A model generated the notes under the pieces. The model was not told the origin of the DNA. It saw only the letters and a program-made list of their open reading frames with translations, and did not search any database. A stretch of DNA of 64,000 bases from AC-32 sp963755635. Its GTDB lineage: Bacteria > Actinomycetota > Thermoleophilia > Gaiellales > Gaiellaceae. Both the position numbers and the translations under genes were made by a program. Position 1 is the first letter of the stretch. Every line of letters begins with the position of its first letter. Location: assembly GCA_963755635.1 (NCBI GenBank), contig CAVWKS010000024.1:55659-119658 (forward strand), in the 5' to 3' direction. This document shows positions 23,214 to 35,202 of the stretch, in pieces.

Positions 23214-24203
23214 GTGGACCTCGACCTCGTCTTCTTCGGCACATCCGGCTCGGTGCCGACCGCCCAGCGGGCGCCCTCGGCGCTGCTCGTGCGCCGCGGC
23301 GGCGAGCGGCTGCTCTTCGACTGCGGCGAAGGTACGCAGCGGCAGCTCCTGCGCTCGACGGTCGGGCTCGTCGAGCTGCGCGAGGTCTTCGTCTCGCACT
23401 TCCACGCAGACCACTACCTCGGGCTGCCCGGGATGCTGAAGACGTTCGCCTTGCGCGGACGCGAGATCCCGCTGACGATCTACGGGCCCCCGGGCCTAAA
23501 GGACCTGTTCGCGACGCTGCGCCGCGTCTTCGGCAAGCTGAGCTACCCGCTCGAGATCGTCGAGCTGCGCCCCGGCGACGTGCTCGAGCGCGAGGACTAC
23601 AACCTCGTCACGTTTCCGGTCGCGCACCGCGTGCAATCGCTCGGCTTCGCGCTGATCGAGCACCCGCGGCCGGGGCGCTTCGACGTCGCGGCCTCCGACG
23701 CGCTCGGCGTCCCGTCCGGGCCCGAGCGCGGGCTGCTCCAGGCCGGCGAGAGCGTGCAGCTTGGGGACGGCCGAGTCGTGACGCCCGACGAGGTGCTGGG
23801 CGAGCCGCGGCCCGGCCGGAAGGTCGTGCTCAGCGGCGACACCGCACCCTCGCCAACGGTGCTCGAGGCCGCGCGCGGGGCGGAGGTGCTCGTCCACGAA
23901 GCGACGTTCCTCGAGGAGGAGCGCGAGAGGGCGCAGGAGACGGCGCACTCGACAGCGCTCGACGCCGCCGAGATCGCGCGCGAGGCCGAAGTCGGCCTGC
24001 TCGCGCTCACGCACCTCTCGAATCGCTACTTCGGGCCCGAAGTGGTGCGCGAGGCGCGTACGATCTTCCCCGAGACCGTGGTGCCCAAGGACTTCGACGT
24101 GATCGACGTGCCGTTCCCCGAGCGGGGCGCACCGCGCTTGGTCAAGGGCGGGGTACGCGCCGGCCGCGAGGAGCAGGTGCCCGAGACGGAGACGGTGCCG
24201 TGA
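23214..24203 (+). CDS. rnz: Ribonuclease Z
   Basis: tRNA 3'-processing endonuclease of the metallo-beta-lactamase fold, 329 aa. Starts with LDLVFFGTSGSVPTAQRAPS, then FDCGEGTQRQLL and the zinc motif SHFHADHYLGLPG (about 61-73), LSGDTAPS with a metal-bridging Asp, and ALTHLSNRYF. The exosite and C-terminal histidine regions are present. The tail after about residue 300 is an extra charged extension. Start GTG 23214. Because CCA is not encoded in the tRNA of this window, RNase Z is expected to generate the 3' ends. Confidence 0.93.
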   Translation: MDLDLVFFGTSGSVPTAQRAPSALLVRRGGERLLFDCGEGTQRQLLRSTVGLVELREVFVSHFHADHYLGLPGMLKTFALRGREIPLTIYGPPGLKDLFATLRRVFGKLSYPLEIVELRPGDVLEREDYNLVTFPVAHRVQSLGFALIEHPRPGRFDVAASDALGVPSGPERGLLQAGESVQLGDGRVVTPDEVLGEPRPGRKVVLSGDTAPSPTVLEAARGAEVLVHEATFLEEERERAQETAHSTALDAAEIAREAEVGLLALTHLSNRYFGPEVVREARTIFPETVVPKDFDVIDVPFPERGAPRLVKGGVRAGREEQVPETETVP

Positions 24204-24433
24204 GCGGGCTGGTCCAGGTCGCGTTGGCCGAGGACGTCGCGGAGGCCGAAGAGATCCAGGCGCTGCTCCAGGCGGCGGGCATCTCGTCGGAGCTCGAGGC
24301 CGCGGTCGAGCACCACCCCCGCGAGACCGAGGATGCGCCGCAGAAGGTGCTCGTCCCCGAGTCGGATCTCGAGGCGGCGCAGCACGCGATCGAGTCGCTG
24401 ACGGACCCGGACGATCTCATCGCGGACGCCTGA
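24200..24433 (+). CDS. DUF2007-type putative signal-transducing protein
   Basis: A 77-aa ferredoxin-like alpha-beta protein (LVQVALAEDVAEAEEIQALL, QAAGISSELEA, KVLVPESDLEAAQHAIE) fitting DUF2007. Function unknown. The start overlaps the rnz stop by 4 bases (GTGA), so it is coupled to rnz. Confidence 0.72.
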   Translation: MSGLVQVALAEDVAEAEEIQALLQAAGISSELEAAVEHHPRETEDAPQKVLVPESDLEAAQHAIESLTDPDDLIADA

Positions 24434-25151
24434 TTTCGGGCGCCGCGCGGCGTCCTACGACCGGATCCGGCCGGTCGACGAGAACTGGTGGGAGGTCTTC
24501 CGCCACGTCGACCGCGAGGCCGATCTCTCGGGCCGGCGCGTGCTCGATGTGGGCTGCGGTACGGGCCGGCTCGAGGCGGCGCTCGAGGGCCGCGCGAAGG
24601 TCTGGGGCGTCGACGCCGAGCCGGCGATGCTCGAGGTCGCGCGCGCGAACGTGCCCGGCGCGACGTTCAAGGAGGGCCGCGCGGAAGCACTCCCGTTCAA
24701 GGACGGCTGGTTCGAGCGCGTCGTGATGTGGCTGTCGTCGCACCTCGTCGATCGCCCACGCGCGTTCGCGGAGGCGCACCGCGTGCTCGGCCCGGGCGGA
24801 CGCCTCGCCGTGGTGACCTTCGACCCGTCCTACTTCGACGCGTTCTGGCTGAGCGAGCTGTTCCCGTCCATGAAGCGCGTCGACCTCGAGCGCTTCTCGA
24901 CCACGGAGGAGCTGGAGACCGAGCTCCTCGGTGCCGGGTTCGCCGAGGTCTCGCTCACGCACGTGTCGCAGCGAGGTGTCCACGAACGCGAGGCCGCGCT
25001 CGAGCGGATCCGCGGCAAGCACATCTCGACGTTCGACCTGATCTCCCCCGAGGAGTACGAGGAGGGGCTGGCGCGGGCCGAGCGCGAGCTCCCCGAGCGG
25101 ATCGAGTACCCGATCGAATGGCTGATCGCCGTCGCGTTCGTGGTTGGATAG
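24432..25151 (+). CDS. Class I SAM-dependent methyltransferase (start unclear)
   Basis: About 239 aa. The protein-like sequence begins right at the end of the preceding gene (DFGRRAASYDRIRPVDENWW) and continues into motif I RVLDVGCGTGRLEAAL, WGVDAEPAMLEVARANVPGA and the post-motif FERVVMWLSSHLVD, the UbiE/YcgJ-like Methyltransf_11 fold. No ATG, GTG or TTG precedes the conserved start. GTG 24540 would cut off real sequence, so a base may be missing near 24430. The substrate is unknown. Confidence 0.75.
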   Translation, partial: DFGRRAASYDRIRPVDENWWEVFRHVDREADLSGRRVLDVGCGTGRLEAALEGRAKVWGVDAEPAMLEVARANVPGATFKEGRAEALPFKDGWFERVVMWLSSHLVDRPRAFAEAHRVLGPGGRLAVVTFDPSYFDAFWLSELFPSMKRVDLERFSTTEELETELLGAGFAEVSLTHVSQRGVHEREAALERIRGKHISTFDLISPEEYEEGLARAERELPERIEYPIEWLIAVAFVVG

Positions 25152-25575
25152 CGCGGTGGAGGAAGTCCCGGACACGACCCCGGTCGAGCGCGACGAGGTC
25201 GCGGTGATGTTCATTCGCACCGCCGACGACGTCGCCCTGTTCGGCCCGGCGTGGGCGCGCCTCGAAGAGCTGGTCGGGACCCGAGGCCGCAAGTTCTACG
25301 GCGCCTTCTACCCGCGCGAGAAGGAGTACCGAGTCTGCGTCGTGTTGCGGGAAGACGACGATCCGCAGGCACTCGGACTGGAGACCGGAACGCTGCCGAG
25401 CGGGCGCTATCTGAGAGCACGGCTGCACGGAGAGCCGCCGGCGCTGTACAGCCGGATCGGGCCGACCTTCAGCCAGATGCTGACGACCACGCAGCCCGAC
25501 GAGAGCCGCCCATCGCTCGAGTTCTATCGCCGCCGCGACGAGATCGACTTGCTCTTGCCCGTCGCGAGCGAGTAA
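25144..25575 (+). CDS. GyrI-like effector-binding domain protein
   Basis: A 143-aa stand-alone small-molecule-binding domain (GyrI-like / AraC effector-binding). The pattern is ARLEELVGTRGRKFYGAFYP, YRVCVVLREDDDP, LPSGRYLRARLHGEP and a C-terminal YRRRDEIDLLLPV. Start TTG 25144 overlaps the methyltransferase stop; GTG 25156 is an alternative. The effector is unknown. It precedes the pyr leader and looks like the end of the upstream operon. Confidence 0.7.
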   Translation: MDSAVEEVPDTTPVERDEVAVMFIRTADDVALFGPAWARLEELVGTRGRKFYGAFYPREKEYRVCVVLREDDDPQALGLETGTLPSGRYLRARLHGEPPALYSRIGPTFSQMLTTTQPDESRPSLEFYRRRDEIDLLLPVASE

Positions 25576-25591
25576 CGTCCGGCCCGGCCGC

Positions 25592-25657
25592 TAGCGTCCC
25601 GCGGCGAACAGAGCACCCCTTTAACTCGGTCCGGAGAGGCCGGAAAGGAGTCGAAAG
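25592..25657 (+). promoter_or_regulatory. pyr operon leader with PyrR-binding hairpin
   Basis: A -10-like TAGCGT (25592-25597) would start a leader of about 55 nt. Bases 25627-25642 fold as CGGTC-CGGAGA-GGCCG. The hexaloop and closing pairs match the PyrR-binding consensus UC-CNGNGA-GG exactly. The hairpin ends one base before AAAGGAG (25644-25650), which serves GTG 25658. PyrR binding would therefore mask or approach the ribosome site, the translational repression mode known in mycobacteria, rather than classical attenuation. Confidence 0.82.
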
Positions 25658-26256
25658 GTGAGCAGCGCCCTGAGCGCGCCCTGAGCGCGCAGACCTCTGA
25701 AGCCAAGACTGTCCTCGATGCCGAGGCGATCGAGCGTACGCTGACCCGGATCGCGCACGAGATCGTCGAGGGCAATCCCGATCTCGGCCGGGTCGCCCTC
25801 GTCGGCATCCACACGCGCGGGGTGCCGATCGCGCACAGGCTCCGCCGCCGGATCGAGGAGCTGAGCGGCACCGAGGTCGCCTTCGGCCAGCTCGACATCA
25901 CCTTCCACCGCGACGATGTCCATGTCCGCGCGGGTGAGCCTCCCCGTCACGCCCAGCCGCTCGTCCGCTCGACCACGCTCGACTTCCCGCTCGAGGGGAT
26001 GACCTGCGTTCTCGTCGACGACGTGCTCTACACCGGCCGCACGATTCGCGCGGCGATCGAGGCGCTCTTCGGCTACGGCCGGCCCGAGCGCGTTCAGCTC
26101 GCAGTGCTCGCCGACCGCGGCCACCGCGAGCTGCCGATCCGCCCCGACTACGTCGGCAAGAACCTGCCAACCGCCCGCGACGAGCGCATCCAGGTGGAGC
26201 TCGTCGAGGTGGACGAGATCGACCGAGTCCTGATCCAGAAGGAGAGCCATGGGTGA
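25658..26256 (+). CDS. pyrR: PyrR bifunctional regulator / uracil phosphoribosyltransferase (frame broken by 11-bp duplication)
   Basis: RNA-binding repressor of the pyr operon with weak UPRTase activity. The conserved body runs SEAKTVLDAEAIERTLTRIA, VALVGIHTRGVPIAHRLRRR, and the PRPP loop VLVDDVLYTGRTIRAAIEAL, ending at 26256. The SD (AAAGGAG) points to GTG 25658, but CCCTGAGCGCG is present twice in tandem (25668-25689), which shifts the frame after 8 codons. Removing one copy gives MSSALSAQTSEAKTVLD in frame. As written, initiation would need CTG 25681 or another start. Real mutation versus assembly artefact is open. Confidence 0.88.
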
Positions 26257-27244
26257 CATCCACGTCATGCGGGAGGAATTTCTCCCGCCCAAGGAGCCGC
26301 CGCGGCGGCACCTGATCTCGATCGGCGACCTGACGCGCGAGGACGTGGAGCGGCTGCTCGCGACCGCGCGGAGCTTCTCCAGGTCGCTCGAGCGCGAGGT
26401 GAAGAAGCTGCCGACGCTGCGCGGCTACACCGTCGTGAACGTCTTCTACGAGTCCTCGACTCGCACCTCGTCGAGCTTCGAGCTCGCCGCCAAGCGGCTC
26501 TCCGCCGACACGATGTCGATCAAGGCCGCCGGCTCGTCGGTCGACAAGGGCGAGTCGCTCAAGGACACGGCGCTGACGCTCGGCGCGTACGACCCGGACG
26601 TGATCGTGCTCCGGCACCCGCAGATCGGCGCGCCGCAGCTCGTCGCGCGCTACACGCAGGCGCACATCGTCAACGCGGGCGACGGCAAGCACCAGCACCC
26701 GACGCAGGCGCTGCTCGACCTCTACACGATCCGCGAGGCGGTTGGACGGATCGAGGGCCTGCACGTCGCGATCGTCGGGGACGTCCTGCACTCGCGGGTC
26801 GCCCGCTCGAACATCCAGGCGTTGACGCTGATGGGCGCGAAGGTCACGCTCGTCGGGCCGCCGCCGCTGATCCCGCGCGGGATCGAAGCGATGGGCTGTG
26901 AGGTCTCGTACGAGATCGGGACGATCGCGGCCGCGGACGTCGTCTACGTCCTGCGGATGCAGCGCGAGCGGATGCAGGAAGGCGCGAACTACGTGCCGTC
27001 GCTGCGCGAGTACACGGCGCGCTGGGGCGTGACCCCCGAGCGCCTGCGGCCCGGCCAGAAGGTGATGCACCCCGGCCCGATGAACCGCGGCGTCGAGATC
27101 GACCCGGTCGTCGCGGATGCGGCGGACGCGCTGATCGAGACGCAGGTGCGCGCCGGCCTCGTGACCCGGATGGCGGTGCTCTACGACCTGCTCACGACCG
27201 GGCCCGTGCCGATCAAGGTCTCCGACCCGCTGGAGGTGGCGTGA
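26249..27244 (+). CDS. pyrB: Aspartate carbamoyltransferase catalytic chain
   Basis: Condenses carbamoyl phosphate and aspartate to carbamoyl aspartate, the second step of UMP synthesis. 331 aa. Carbamoyl-phosphate site FYESSTRTSSSFE (about 66-78), KGESLKDT, HPTQALLDLY (about 149), and Asp-binding VMHPGPMNRGVEI (about 271). No pyrI regulatory chain is nearby, as usual for actinobacteria. The start overlaps pyrR by 8 bases, and its stop overlaps the pyrC start (TGATG). Confidence 0.96.
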   Translation: MGDIHVMREEFLPPKEPPRRHLISIGDLTREDVERLLATARSFSRSLEREVKKLPTLRGYTVVNVFYESSTRTSSSFELAAKRLSADTMSIKAAGSSVDKGESLKDTALTLGAYDPDVIVLRHPQIGAPQLVARYTQAHIVNAGDGKHQHPTQALLDLYTIREAVGRIEGLHVAIVGDVLHSRVARSNIQALTLMGAKVTLVGPPPLIPRGIEAMGCEVSYEIGTIAAADVVYVLRMQRERMQEGANYVPSLREYTARWGVTPERLRPGQKVMHPGPMNRGVEIDPVVADAADALIETQVRAGLVTRMAVLYDLLTTGPVPIKVSDPLEVA

Positions 27245-28545
27245 TGCTCTGGGCCAAGAACGGGCTCAAGCACGACCTCGTCATCCGTGGCGCGCGGGTG
27301 CTCGATCCCGCCGAGGGCGTCGACGGGGTCTGCGACGTCCGCGTCGACGGCGGCGTGATCTCGCAGCTCGGGACGACGCTCGACGCGAACGGCCACCGGG
27401 TCGTCGAGGGCGACGGGCTCGTGCTCGCGCCGGCCTTCGTCGACCCGCACGTGCACCTGCGCGTGCCGGGGCGCGAGGACGAGGAGACGATCGCGTCCGG
27501 GACGGCGGCGGCCGCGGCGGGCGGCTACTGCGCGATCCTCGCGATGCCGAACACCGACCCCGTCGTCGACTCGGCCGCAGTGCTCGGCTCGCTGATCGAG
27601 GACGCGCAGGGCGAGGCCGTGGTTCCGGTCGGCTTCCTCGCGTCGATCACGCGCGGCCTGGAGGGCGCGGAGCTGACCGAGATGGCCGAGCTCGCCGACC
27701 AGGGCGCGGCCGGCTTCACGGACGACGGCCGCCCGGTCGTCGCGCCGGGCCTGATGCGCCGGGCGCTCCAGTACCACGGGATCACCGGCCGGCGGCTCGC
27801 GCTGCACTGCGAGGAGCCGACGCTCTCGAAGGACGGGCAGATGCACGAAGGCGCCGTCTCGGCCGAGCTCGGCTTCGGCGGCTATCCGTCGGTCGCCGAG
27901 AGCCTGATGGTCGAGCGCGACCTGGCGCTCGCCGCCTACGAGCAGGCGCCGCTGCACCTGCTGCACCTCTCGGCGCGCGAGTCGGTCGAAGCCCTGCGCG
28001 CAGCACAGGAGAGCGGGGTGGAGGCGACCGGCGAGGTCACGCCGCACCACCTCTGCCTGACCGACGAGGCGGTTCGCACGCTCGATCCGAACGTGAAGAT
28101 GAACCCGCCGCTTCGGTCCGCCGAAGACCGCTCGGCGCTGATCGACGGCCTGAAGGACGGGACGATCGGCAGCGTCGCGACCGATCACGCCCCGCACGCG
28201 CGGCACGAGAAGGAGGTGCCGTTCGAGGCGGCGCCGTTCGGCGTGACCGGGCTCGAGACCGCGTTCGCGGCGCTCTACACGAACCTCGTCGAGCCCGGCC
28301 TCGTCCCGCTCGAGACGCTGCTCGAGCGCATGTCTGCCGGGCCGGCACGCGTCTACGGGCTCGACCGGCCACGGATCGCGGTCGGCGCTCCCGCGAACCT
28401 TGTCCTCCTCGACACGGCCGCGACCTGGCGCGTCGAGGAAAGCGAGTTCCGTTCGCGTTCGGCCAACTCGTGGCTGCTCGGCCAGACGCTCAAGGGCAAG
28501 GTGCGCATGACGGTGGCGAGCGGTCGGGTGGCGTTCGACGGATGA
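27244..28545 (+). CDS. pyrC: Dihydroorotase
   Basis: Zinc amidohydrolase that cyclises carbamoyl aspartate, 433 aa, type I (long) class. Metal ligands are in FVDPHVHLRVPG (about 64-75), LALHCEEP (His), LHLSARES (His) and VATDHAPHARHEK (catalytic Asp about 312). KMNPPLRS is the substrate-binding segment. Start ATG 27244 overlaps the pyrB stop; a GTG lies three bases earlier. Its stop overlaps the start of the nucleotidyltransferase. Confidence 0.96.
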   Translation: MLWAKNGLKHDLVIRGARVLDPAEGVDGVCDVRVDGGVISQLGTTLDANGHRVVEGDGLVLAPAFVDPHVHLRVPGREDEETIASGTAAAAAGGYCAILAMPNTDPVVDSAAVLGSLIEDAQGEAVVPVGFLASITRGLEGAELTEMAELADQGAAGFTDDGRPVVAPGLMRRALQYHGITGRRLALHCEEPTLSKDGQMHEGAVSAELGFGGYPSVAESLMVERDLALAAYEQAPLHLLHLSARESVEALRAAQESGVEATGEVTPHHLCLTDEAVRTLDPNVKMNPPLRSAEDRSALIDGLKDGTIGSVATDHAPHARHEKEVPFEAAPFGVTGLETAFAALYTNLVEPGLVPLETLLERMSAGPARVYGLDRPRIAVGAPANLVLLDTAATWRVEESEFRSRSANSWLLGQTLKGKVRMTVASGRVAFDG

Positions 28546-29078
28546 CCGTGGCCGAGGCGCAGCTCGAGACGTACGTGGCCGAGGTCGTCGACGCGGTCGA
28601 GGCGTGCGTGGAGCCGGTGCTCGGGGCCTATGTCCTGGGCTCGGCGCTCCTCGGCGGCTTCGATCCGGCCACCAGCGACGTGGACCTGGTCGTCGTAGTC
28701 CACAGACCGCTCCAGCCGTTTGAGCGCGCTGCTCTGACCGCGGCGTTGGACGCGCTCGGCTCCCCATTCCGCAAGCTCGAGCTCGTCGTGTACGTCGCCG
28801 GCGCGAAGCCGCCGGACCACGAGCTCAACTATCCCGACGGCGACGGGGAGCCCGCGTTCTGGTTCGTGCTCGACGCGGCGATCGCGCAGGAGAGGGCGAA
28901 GCCGTTCGCCGGTCGGCGGTGGCGGCAATTGCTCCAGCCGGTCAGCGCGAGCGAGACCCGCGCGGCGGCCGAGGAGCTGTTGCGCTGGGCCGAGGCGAAG
29001 CATGACGAGGTGCACGCTGCCCGAGCGCGGCACTACCTCGAGCACGGCGACTGGATCACAAAGGAGGAAGCGCGATGA
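28542..29078 (+). CDS. Nucleotidyltransferase-domain protein within the pyr operon
   Basis: A 178-aa protein with the aminoglycoside-adenylyltransferase-like fold: GAYVLGSALLGGF, then DPATSDVDLVVVV, gives the GS-x(n)-D-x-D nucleotide/metal site (about 31-49). The C-terminal half is helical (VSASETRAAAEELLRWAEAK). It is too short for full ANT(3'') enzymes. Its start overlaps the pyrC stop and its stop overlaps the carA start, so it is a true operon member in a position where mycobacteria carry an unrelated small gene. The substrate is unknown. Confidence 0.78.
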   Translation: MTVAEAQLETYVAEVVDAVEACVEPVLGAYVLGSALLGGFDPATSDVDLVVVVHRPLQPFERAALTAALDALGSPFRKLELVVYVAGAKPPDHELNYPDGDGEPAFWFVLDAAIAQERAKPFAGRRWRQLLQPVSASETRAAAEELLRWAEAKHDEVHAARARHYLEHGDWITKEEAR

Positions 29079-30101
29079 CAGGGTTTCTGGCGCTCGAGGA
29101 CGGCACGGTCTTCCGCGGCGAATCGGTCGGCGCGGAGGGGTTCGCGTTCGGCGAGGCGGTCTTCACGACGGCGATGACCGGCTACCAGGAGGTCGTCACC
29201 GACCCGAGCTACGCGGAGCAGATCGTGACGTTCACGGCGCCGATGGTCGGCAACTACGGCGTCTCCGCCGACCGCGGCGAGTCGGCGCGGCCGCACGCTC
29301 GTGCCGTCGTCATGCGCGAGGCGCGCGGGCCTGCCTGGACCGACTGGCTGCACGAGCACGGGCTGGTCGCGCTCTCCGGGATCGACACGCGCTCGCTCGT
29401 CCTGCACCTGCGCAAGGCCGGCGCGATGAGGGCGATCGCGGTCTCCGGCGAGGCCTCGGTCGACGAGGCGCTGGCCGCGGTGCGCGAGCAGCCCTCGATG
29501 GCCGGCCGCTCGCTCGCGCCCGGCGTCTCGGCCCGCGAGTCGTACGTCTTCAGCGACGCGGGCTCGGCCCGGATCGCGGTGGTCGACTACGGCTGCAAGC
29601 GCTCGATCCTGCAGCGGCTCGCCTGGGCGGGCGCGGCCGTCACGGTCCACCCGCACGACGCGAGCGCGGACGAGCTCGCCGGCTACGACGGCGTCCTGCT
29701 CTCGAACGGCCCCGGCGACCCCGAGCCGCTCGCCGACGAGGTCGAGACGGTGAAGGCGCTGCTCGGCCGCGTGCCGGTCTTCGGCATCTGCCTCGGCCAC
29801 CAGCTGCTGGCGCTCGCGACCGGGCACGAGACCTTCAAGCTCCCCTTCGGCCACCGCGGCGCGAACCACCCGGTGCTGGACAAGCGCACGAACCAGGTGC
29901 TCGTCACGAGCCAGAACCACGGCTTCGCGGTCGCGCCGTCCGCCGGCGCAGAGGCGACGCACGTCTCGCTCTACGACGGCACCGTCGAGGGGCTCGACTT
30001 CCCCGACCTCGCCGCGCGCTCGGTTCAGTTCCATCCCGAGGCGCGGCCGGGCCCGCACGACGCGTGGCCGCTGCTGAGCGAGTGGGTCCAGGAGGTGTCA
30101 C

Positions 30102-30118
<17 letters not shown>
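29075..30118 (+). CDS. carA: Carbamoyl-phosphate synthase small (glutaminase) subunit
   Basis: Hydrolyses glutamine and channels ammonia to CarB, 347 aa. The N-terminal CPSase_sm domain (FGEAVFTTAMTGYQEVVTDP) is followed by a class I glutamine amidotransferase: VPVFGICLGHQLLALATG with the nucleophile Cys (about 232), and the catalytic His-Glu in SVQFHPEARPGPHD near the end. Overlaps both neighbours by a few bases. Confidence 0.96.
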
Positions 30119-33282
<3,164 letters not shown>

Positions 33283-33302
<20 letters not shown>

Positions 33303-33942
33303 GGTCGTCGCGACTGAAGCGGTCGGGCCGTACACGCTGCTGCGCGTCGAGCGCGGGGAGACCGAGCCGGGCATCCCGGGCCAGTTCTTCATGCTCGAGG
33401 CGCCGGGCCGGCTGCTGCCCCGGCCGATGAGCCTCGCGCTGGCGACCGGGCGGGAGCTGGGCTTCCTGATCGACCCGATCGGCCCGGGCACCCGGGCACT
33501 CTGCTCGCTCGAAGCCGGCGACCGGATCGCGATCCTCGGCCCGCTCGGCAACGGCTTCCGCCTCGACGTCGAGCGGCCGCTGCTCGTCGGGGGCGGGATC
33601 GGGATCGCGCCGCTGCCCTATCTCTCGGAGCGCCTGGGCGGCCCGCCGGCGCTGCTCGGCTTCCGCAGCTCCTGGCACGCCGAGGCGGCGGAGCTGGTGC
33701 CGAACGCCGAGGTCGTGATCGAGCCGACGTACGTGACCGAGGTGATGCCGTGCGGGCACGACGTGCTCGCCTGCGGGCCTGCGCCGATGCTCGAAGCGGT
33801 GCGCCGCCTGACACCGAACGCCCAGCTCGCCTGGGAGGCGCCGATGGCCTGCGGCTACGGCGCGTGCTACGGCTGCGCGGTCGAGATCGACGGCGAGCTC
33901 AAGCGCTTGTGCGTGGAGGGTCCGGTTCTTGCGGCTGCTTAA
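33283..33942 (+). CDS. pyrK: Dihydroorotate dehydrogenase electron-transfer subunit
   Basis: FAD and [2Fe-2S] protein that passes electrons from class 1B PyrD to NAD+, 219 aa from ATG 33283 (MRREAHRVVATEAVGPYTLL). FAD-binding PRPMSLALATG, NAD-binding PLLVGGGIGIAPLPYLSER, and the cluster motif ACGYGACYGCAVEIDGELKR, then LC (four Cys), near the C-terminus. An in-frame upstream extension to 33178 is the translated repeat and should be excluded. Overlaps carB by 20 bases and pyrD by 14. Confidence 0.93.
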
Positions 33943-34840
33943 CGCCAGCGGCTGCCTCGACGCCCTGACCGCACCGGAGGTGGCGCGTGAGCTGGACGCG
34001 TTCGTGACGAAGACGGTCACGCCACTCCCGCGCGAGGGCAACGCGCCGGTGCGGATCGCCGAGGTCGAGGGCGGCATGCTGAACGCAATCGGTCTCGCCA
34101 ACCCCGGCCGCGAACGGTTCGTCGCCGACACCCTGCCGCGGCTGGCCGAGCTCGGCGTCCCGCTCTGGGTCTCGGTAGGCGGCTTCTGCATCGAGGACTA
34201 CGCCGAGACGTGCGCCGAGCTGAACGTCGACGAGGTCGACGTCGTCGAGCTCAACCTCTCCTGCCCGAACGTCGACGAGGTGCCGGAGAACGTGGGCGAG
34301 GTCGTCGCGGCCGCGCGCGCCGCCACGACGAAGCCGCTCTACGCGAAGCTCTCGCCCGCGGCGGACGTCGCCGAGACGGCCCGAGCGGCCGAAGCGGCCG
34401 GCGCCGACGGGCTCAGCCTCGTCAACACGGTCAAGGGCATGGCGCTCGACGAGCGCTCGCTGCAGCCGGTCCTGGCCCGCGCGATCGGCGGTCTCTCGGG
34501 CCCGGCGCTCAAGCCGCTCGCGCTCGCGGCCGTCTACGCGTGCGCCCGCGCGACCAAGCTTCCGATCGTCGGGATGGGGGGCGTCAGCACCGGGCGCGAC
34601 GTGCTCGAGTTGCTCGCGGTGGGCGCGAAGGACGTCGCGATAGGTACTTCGCTATTTGCGGATCCTGGGGCTCCGGCCCGCATCAGGGCTGAATTGGAGG
34701 CCGAGCTGGCCGCCCTCGGCTTTGCCGACCCTGACAACGCCGTGGGCGTTGCCCATGCTGGCGAACATTCGACCCTCGACTCCGAGTCGAGGGTAAGACT
34801 CGCAAAACACCTGCATACAGGCCTAAACATGGCGGGTTGA
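33929..34840 (+). CDS. pyrD: Dihydroorotate dehydrogenase, class 1B catalytic subunit
   Basis: Oxidises dihydroorotate to orotate using FMN, 303 aa. Substrate loop VVELNLSCPNVDEVP (about 106-120) has the catalytic Cys typical of class 1 enzymes; KPLYAKLSP, SLVNTVKGMALD and the phosphate-binding IVGMGGVSTGRDVLELLAVG (about 210) follow. The TTG start lies inside pyrK. The C-terminus has a short extra tail carrying a 9-bp hairpin (CCCTCGACT-CCG-AGTCGAGGG near 34779-34799) that may end the pyr transcript. Confidence 0.95.
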   Translation: MRLLNASGCLDALTAPEVARELDAFVTKTVTPLPREGNAPVRIAEVEGGMLNAIGLANPGRERFVADTLPRLAELGVPLWVSVGGFCIEDYAETCAELNVDEVDVVELNLSCPNVDEVPENVGEVVAAARAATTKPLYAKLSPAADVAETARAAEAAGADGLSLVNTVKGMALDERSLQPVLARAIGGLSGPALKPLALAAVYACARATKLPIVGMGGVSTGRDVLELLAVGAKDVAIGTSLFADPGAPARIRAELEAELAALGFADPDNAVGVAHAGEHSTLDSESRVRLAKHLHTGLNMAG

Positions 34841-34872
34841 CCGGGGCCGAGAGGTTGTTAGTATCCCCCGCC
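34837..34872 (+). promoter_or_regulatory. Leaderless promoter of mihF
   Basis: TTGACC (34837-34842), a 16-base spacer and TAGTAT (34859-34864), followed after eight bases by GTG 34873. It overlaps the pyrD stop, giving the mihF-gmk-rpoZ group its own promoter, and fixes the mihF start at the GTG. Confidence 0.65.
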
Positions 34873-35202
34873 GTGGCCGCGCTCAAGACTCAGGCCCAGG
34901 CGCCGCTCCGCTCTCTCGACCAACGGATGGAAGCGCTCAAGCGGGCGAACGACATTCGCGTCAGGCGGGCGCAGCTCAAGAAGGACCTCAAATCCGGGGC
35001 CGCTCAGATCGAGGAGATCCTCAGCGATCCGCCCGAGTACGTCGAGACCGCGAAGGTCTTCGACATGCTGATGGCCGTCCCGAAGTTCGGCCGCGTCAAG
35101 GCGGCGCGCTTCCTCAACCAATGCCGCATCAGCCAGTCCAAGACCGTGGGCGGCCTCTCCGACCGCCAGCGGACGGAGCTGATTGGCCTCTTCCACCGCT
35201 AA
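34873..35202 (+). CDS. mihF: Integration host factor, actinobacterial type (mIHF)
   Basis: A 109-aa nucleoid-associated DNA-binding protein. Long helix DQRMEALKRANDIRVRRAQL then KKDLKSGAAQIEEIL; the helix-two-turn-helix region is VFDMLMAVPKFGRVKAARFL, NQCRISQSKTVGGLSDRQRT. Length and sequence match the mycobacterial/streptomycete family. The start is set by the leaderless promoter at 34859. The gmk start lies inside the 3' end. The same mihF-gmk-rpoZ-coaBC order is found in Mycobacterium. Confidence 0.92.
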   Translation: MAALKTQAQAPLRSLDQRMEALKRANDIRVRRAQLKKDLKSGAAQIEEILSDPPEYVETAKVFDMLMAVPKFGRVKAARFLNQCRISQSKTVGGLSDRQRTELIGLFHR

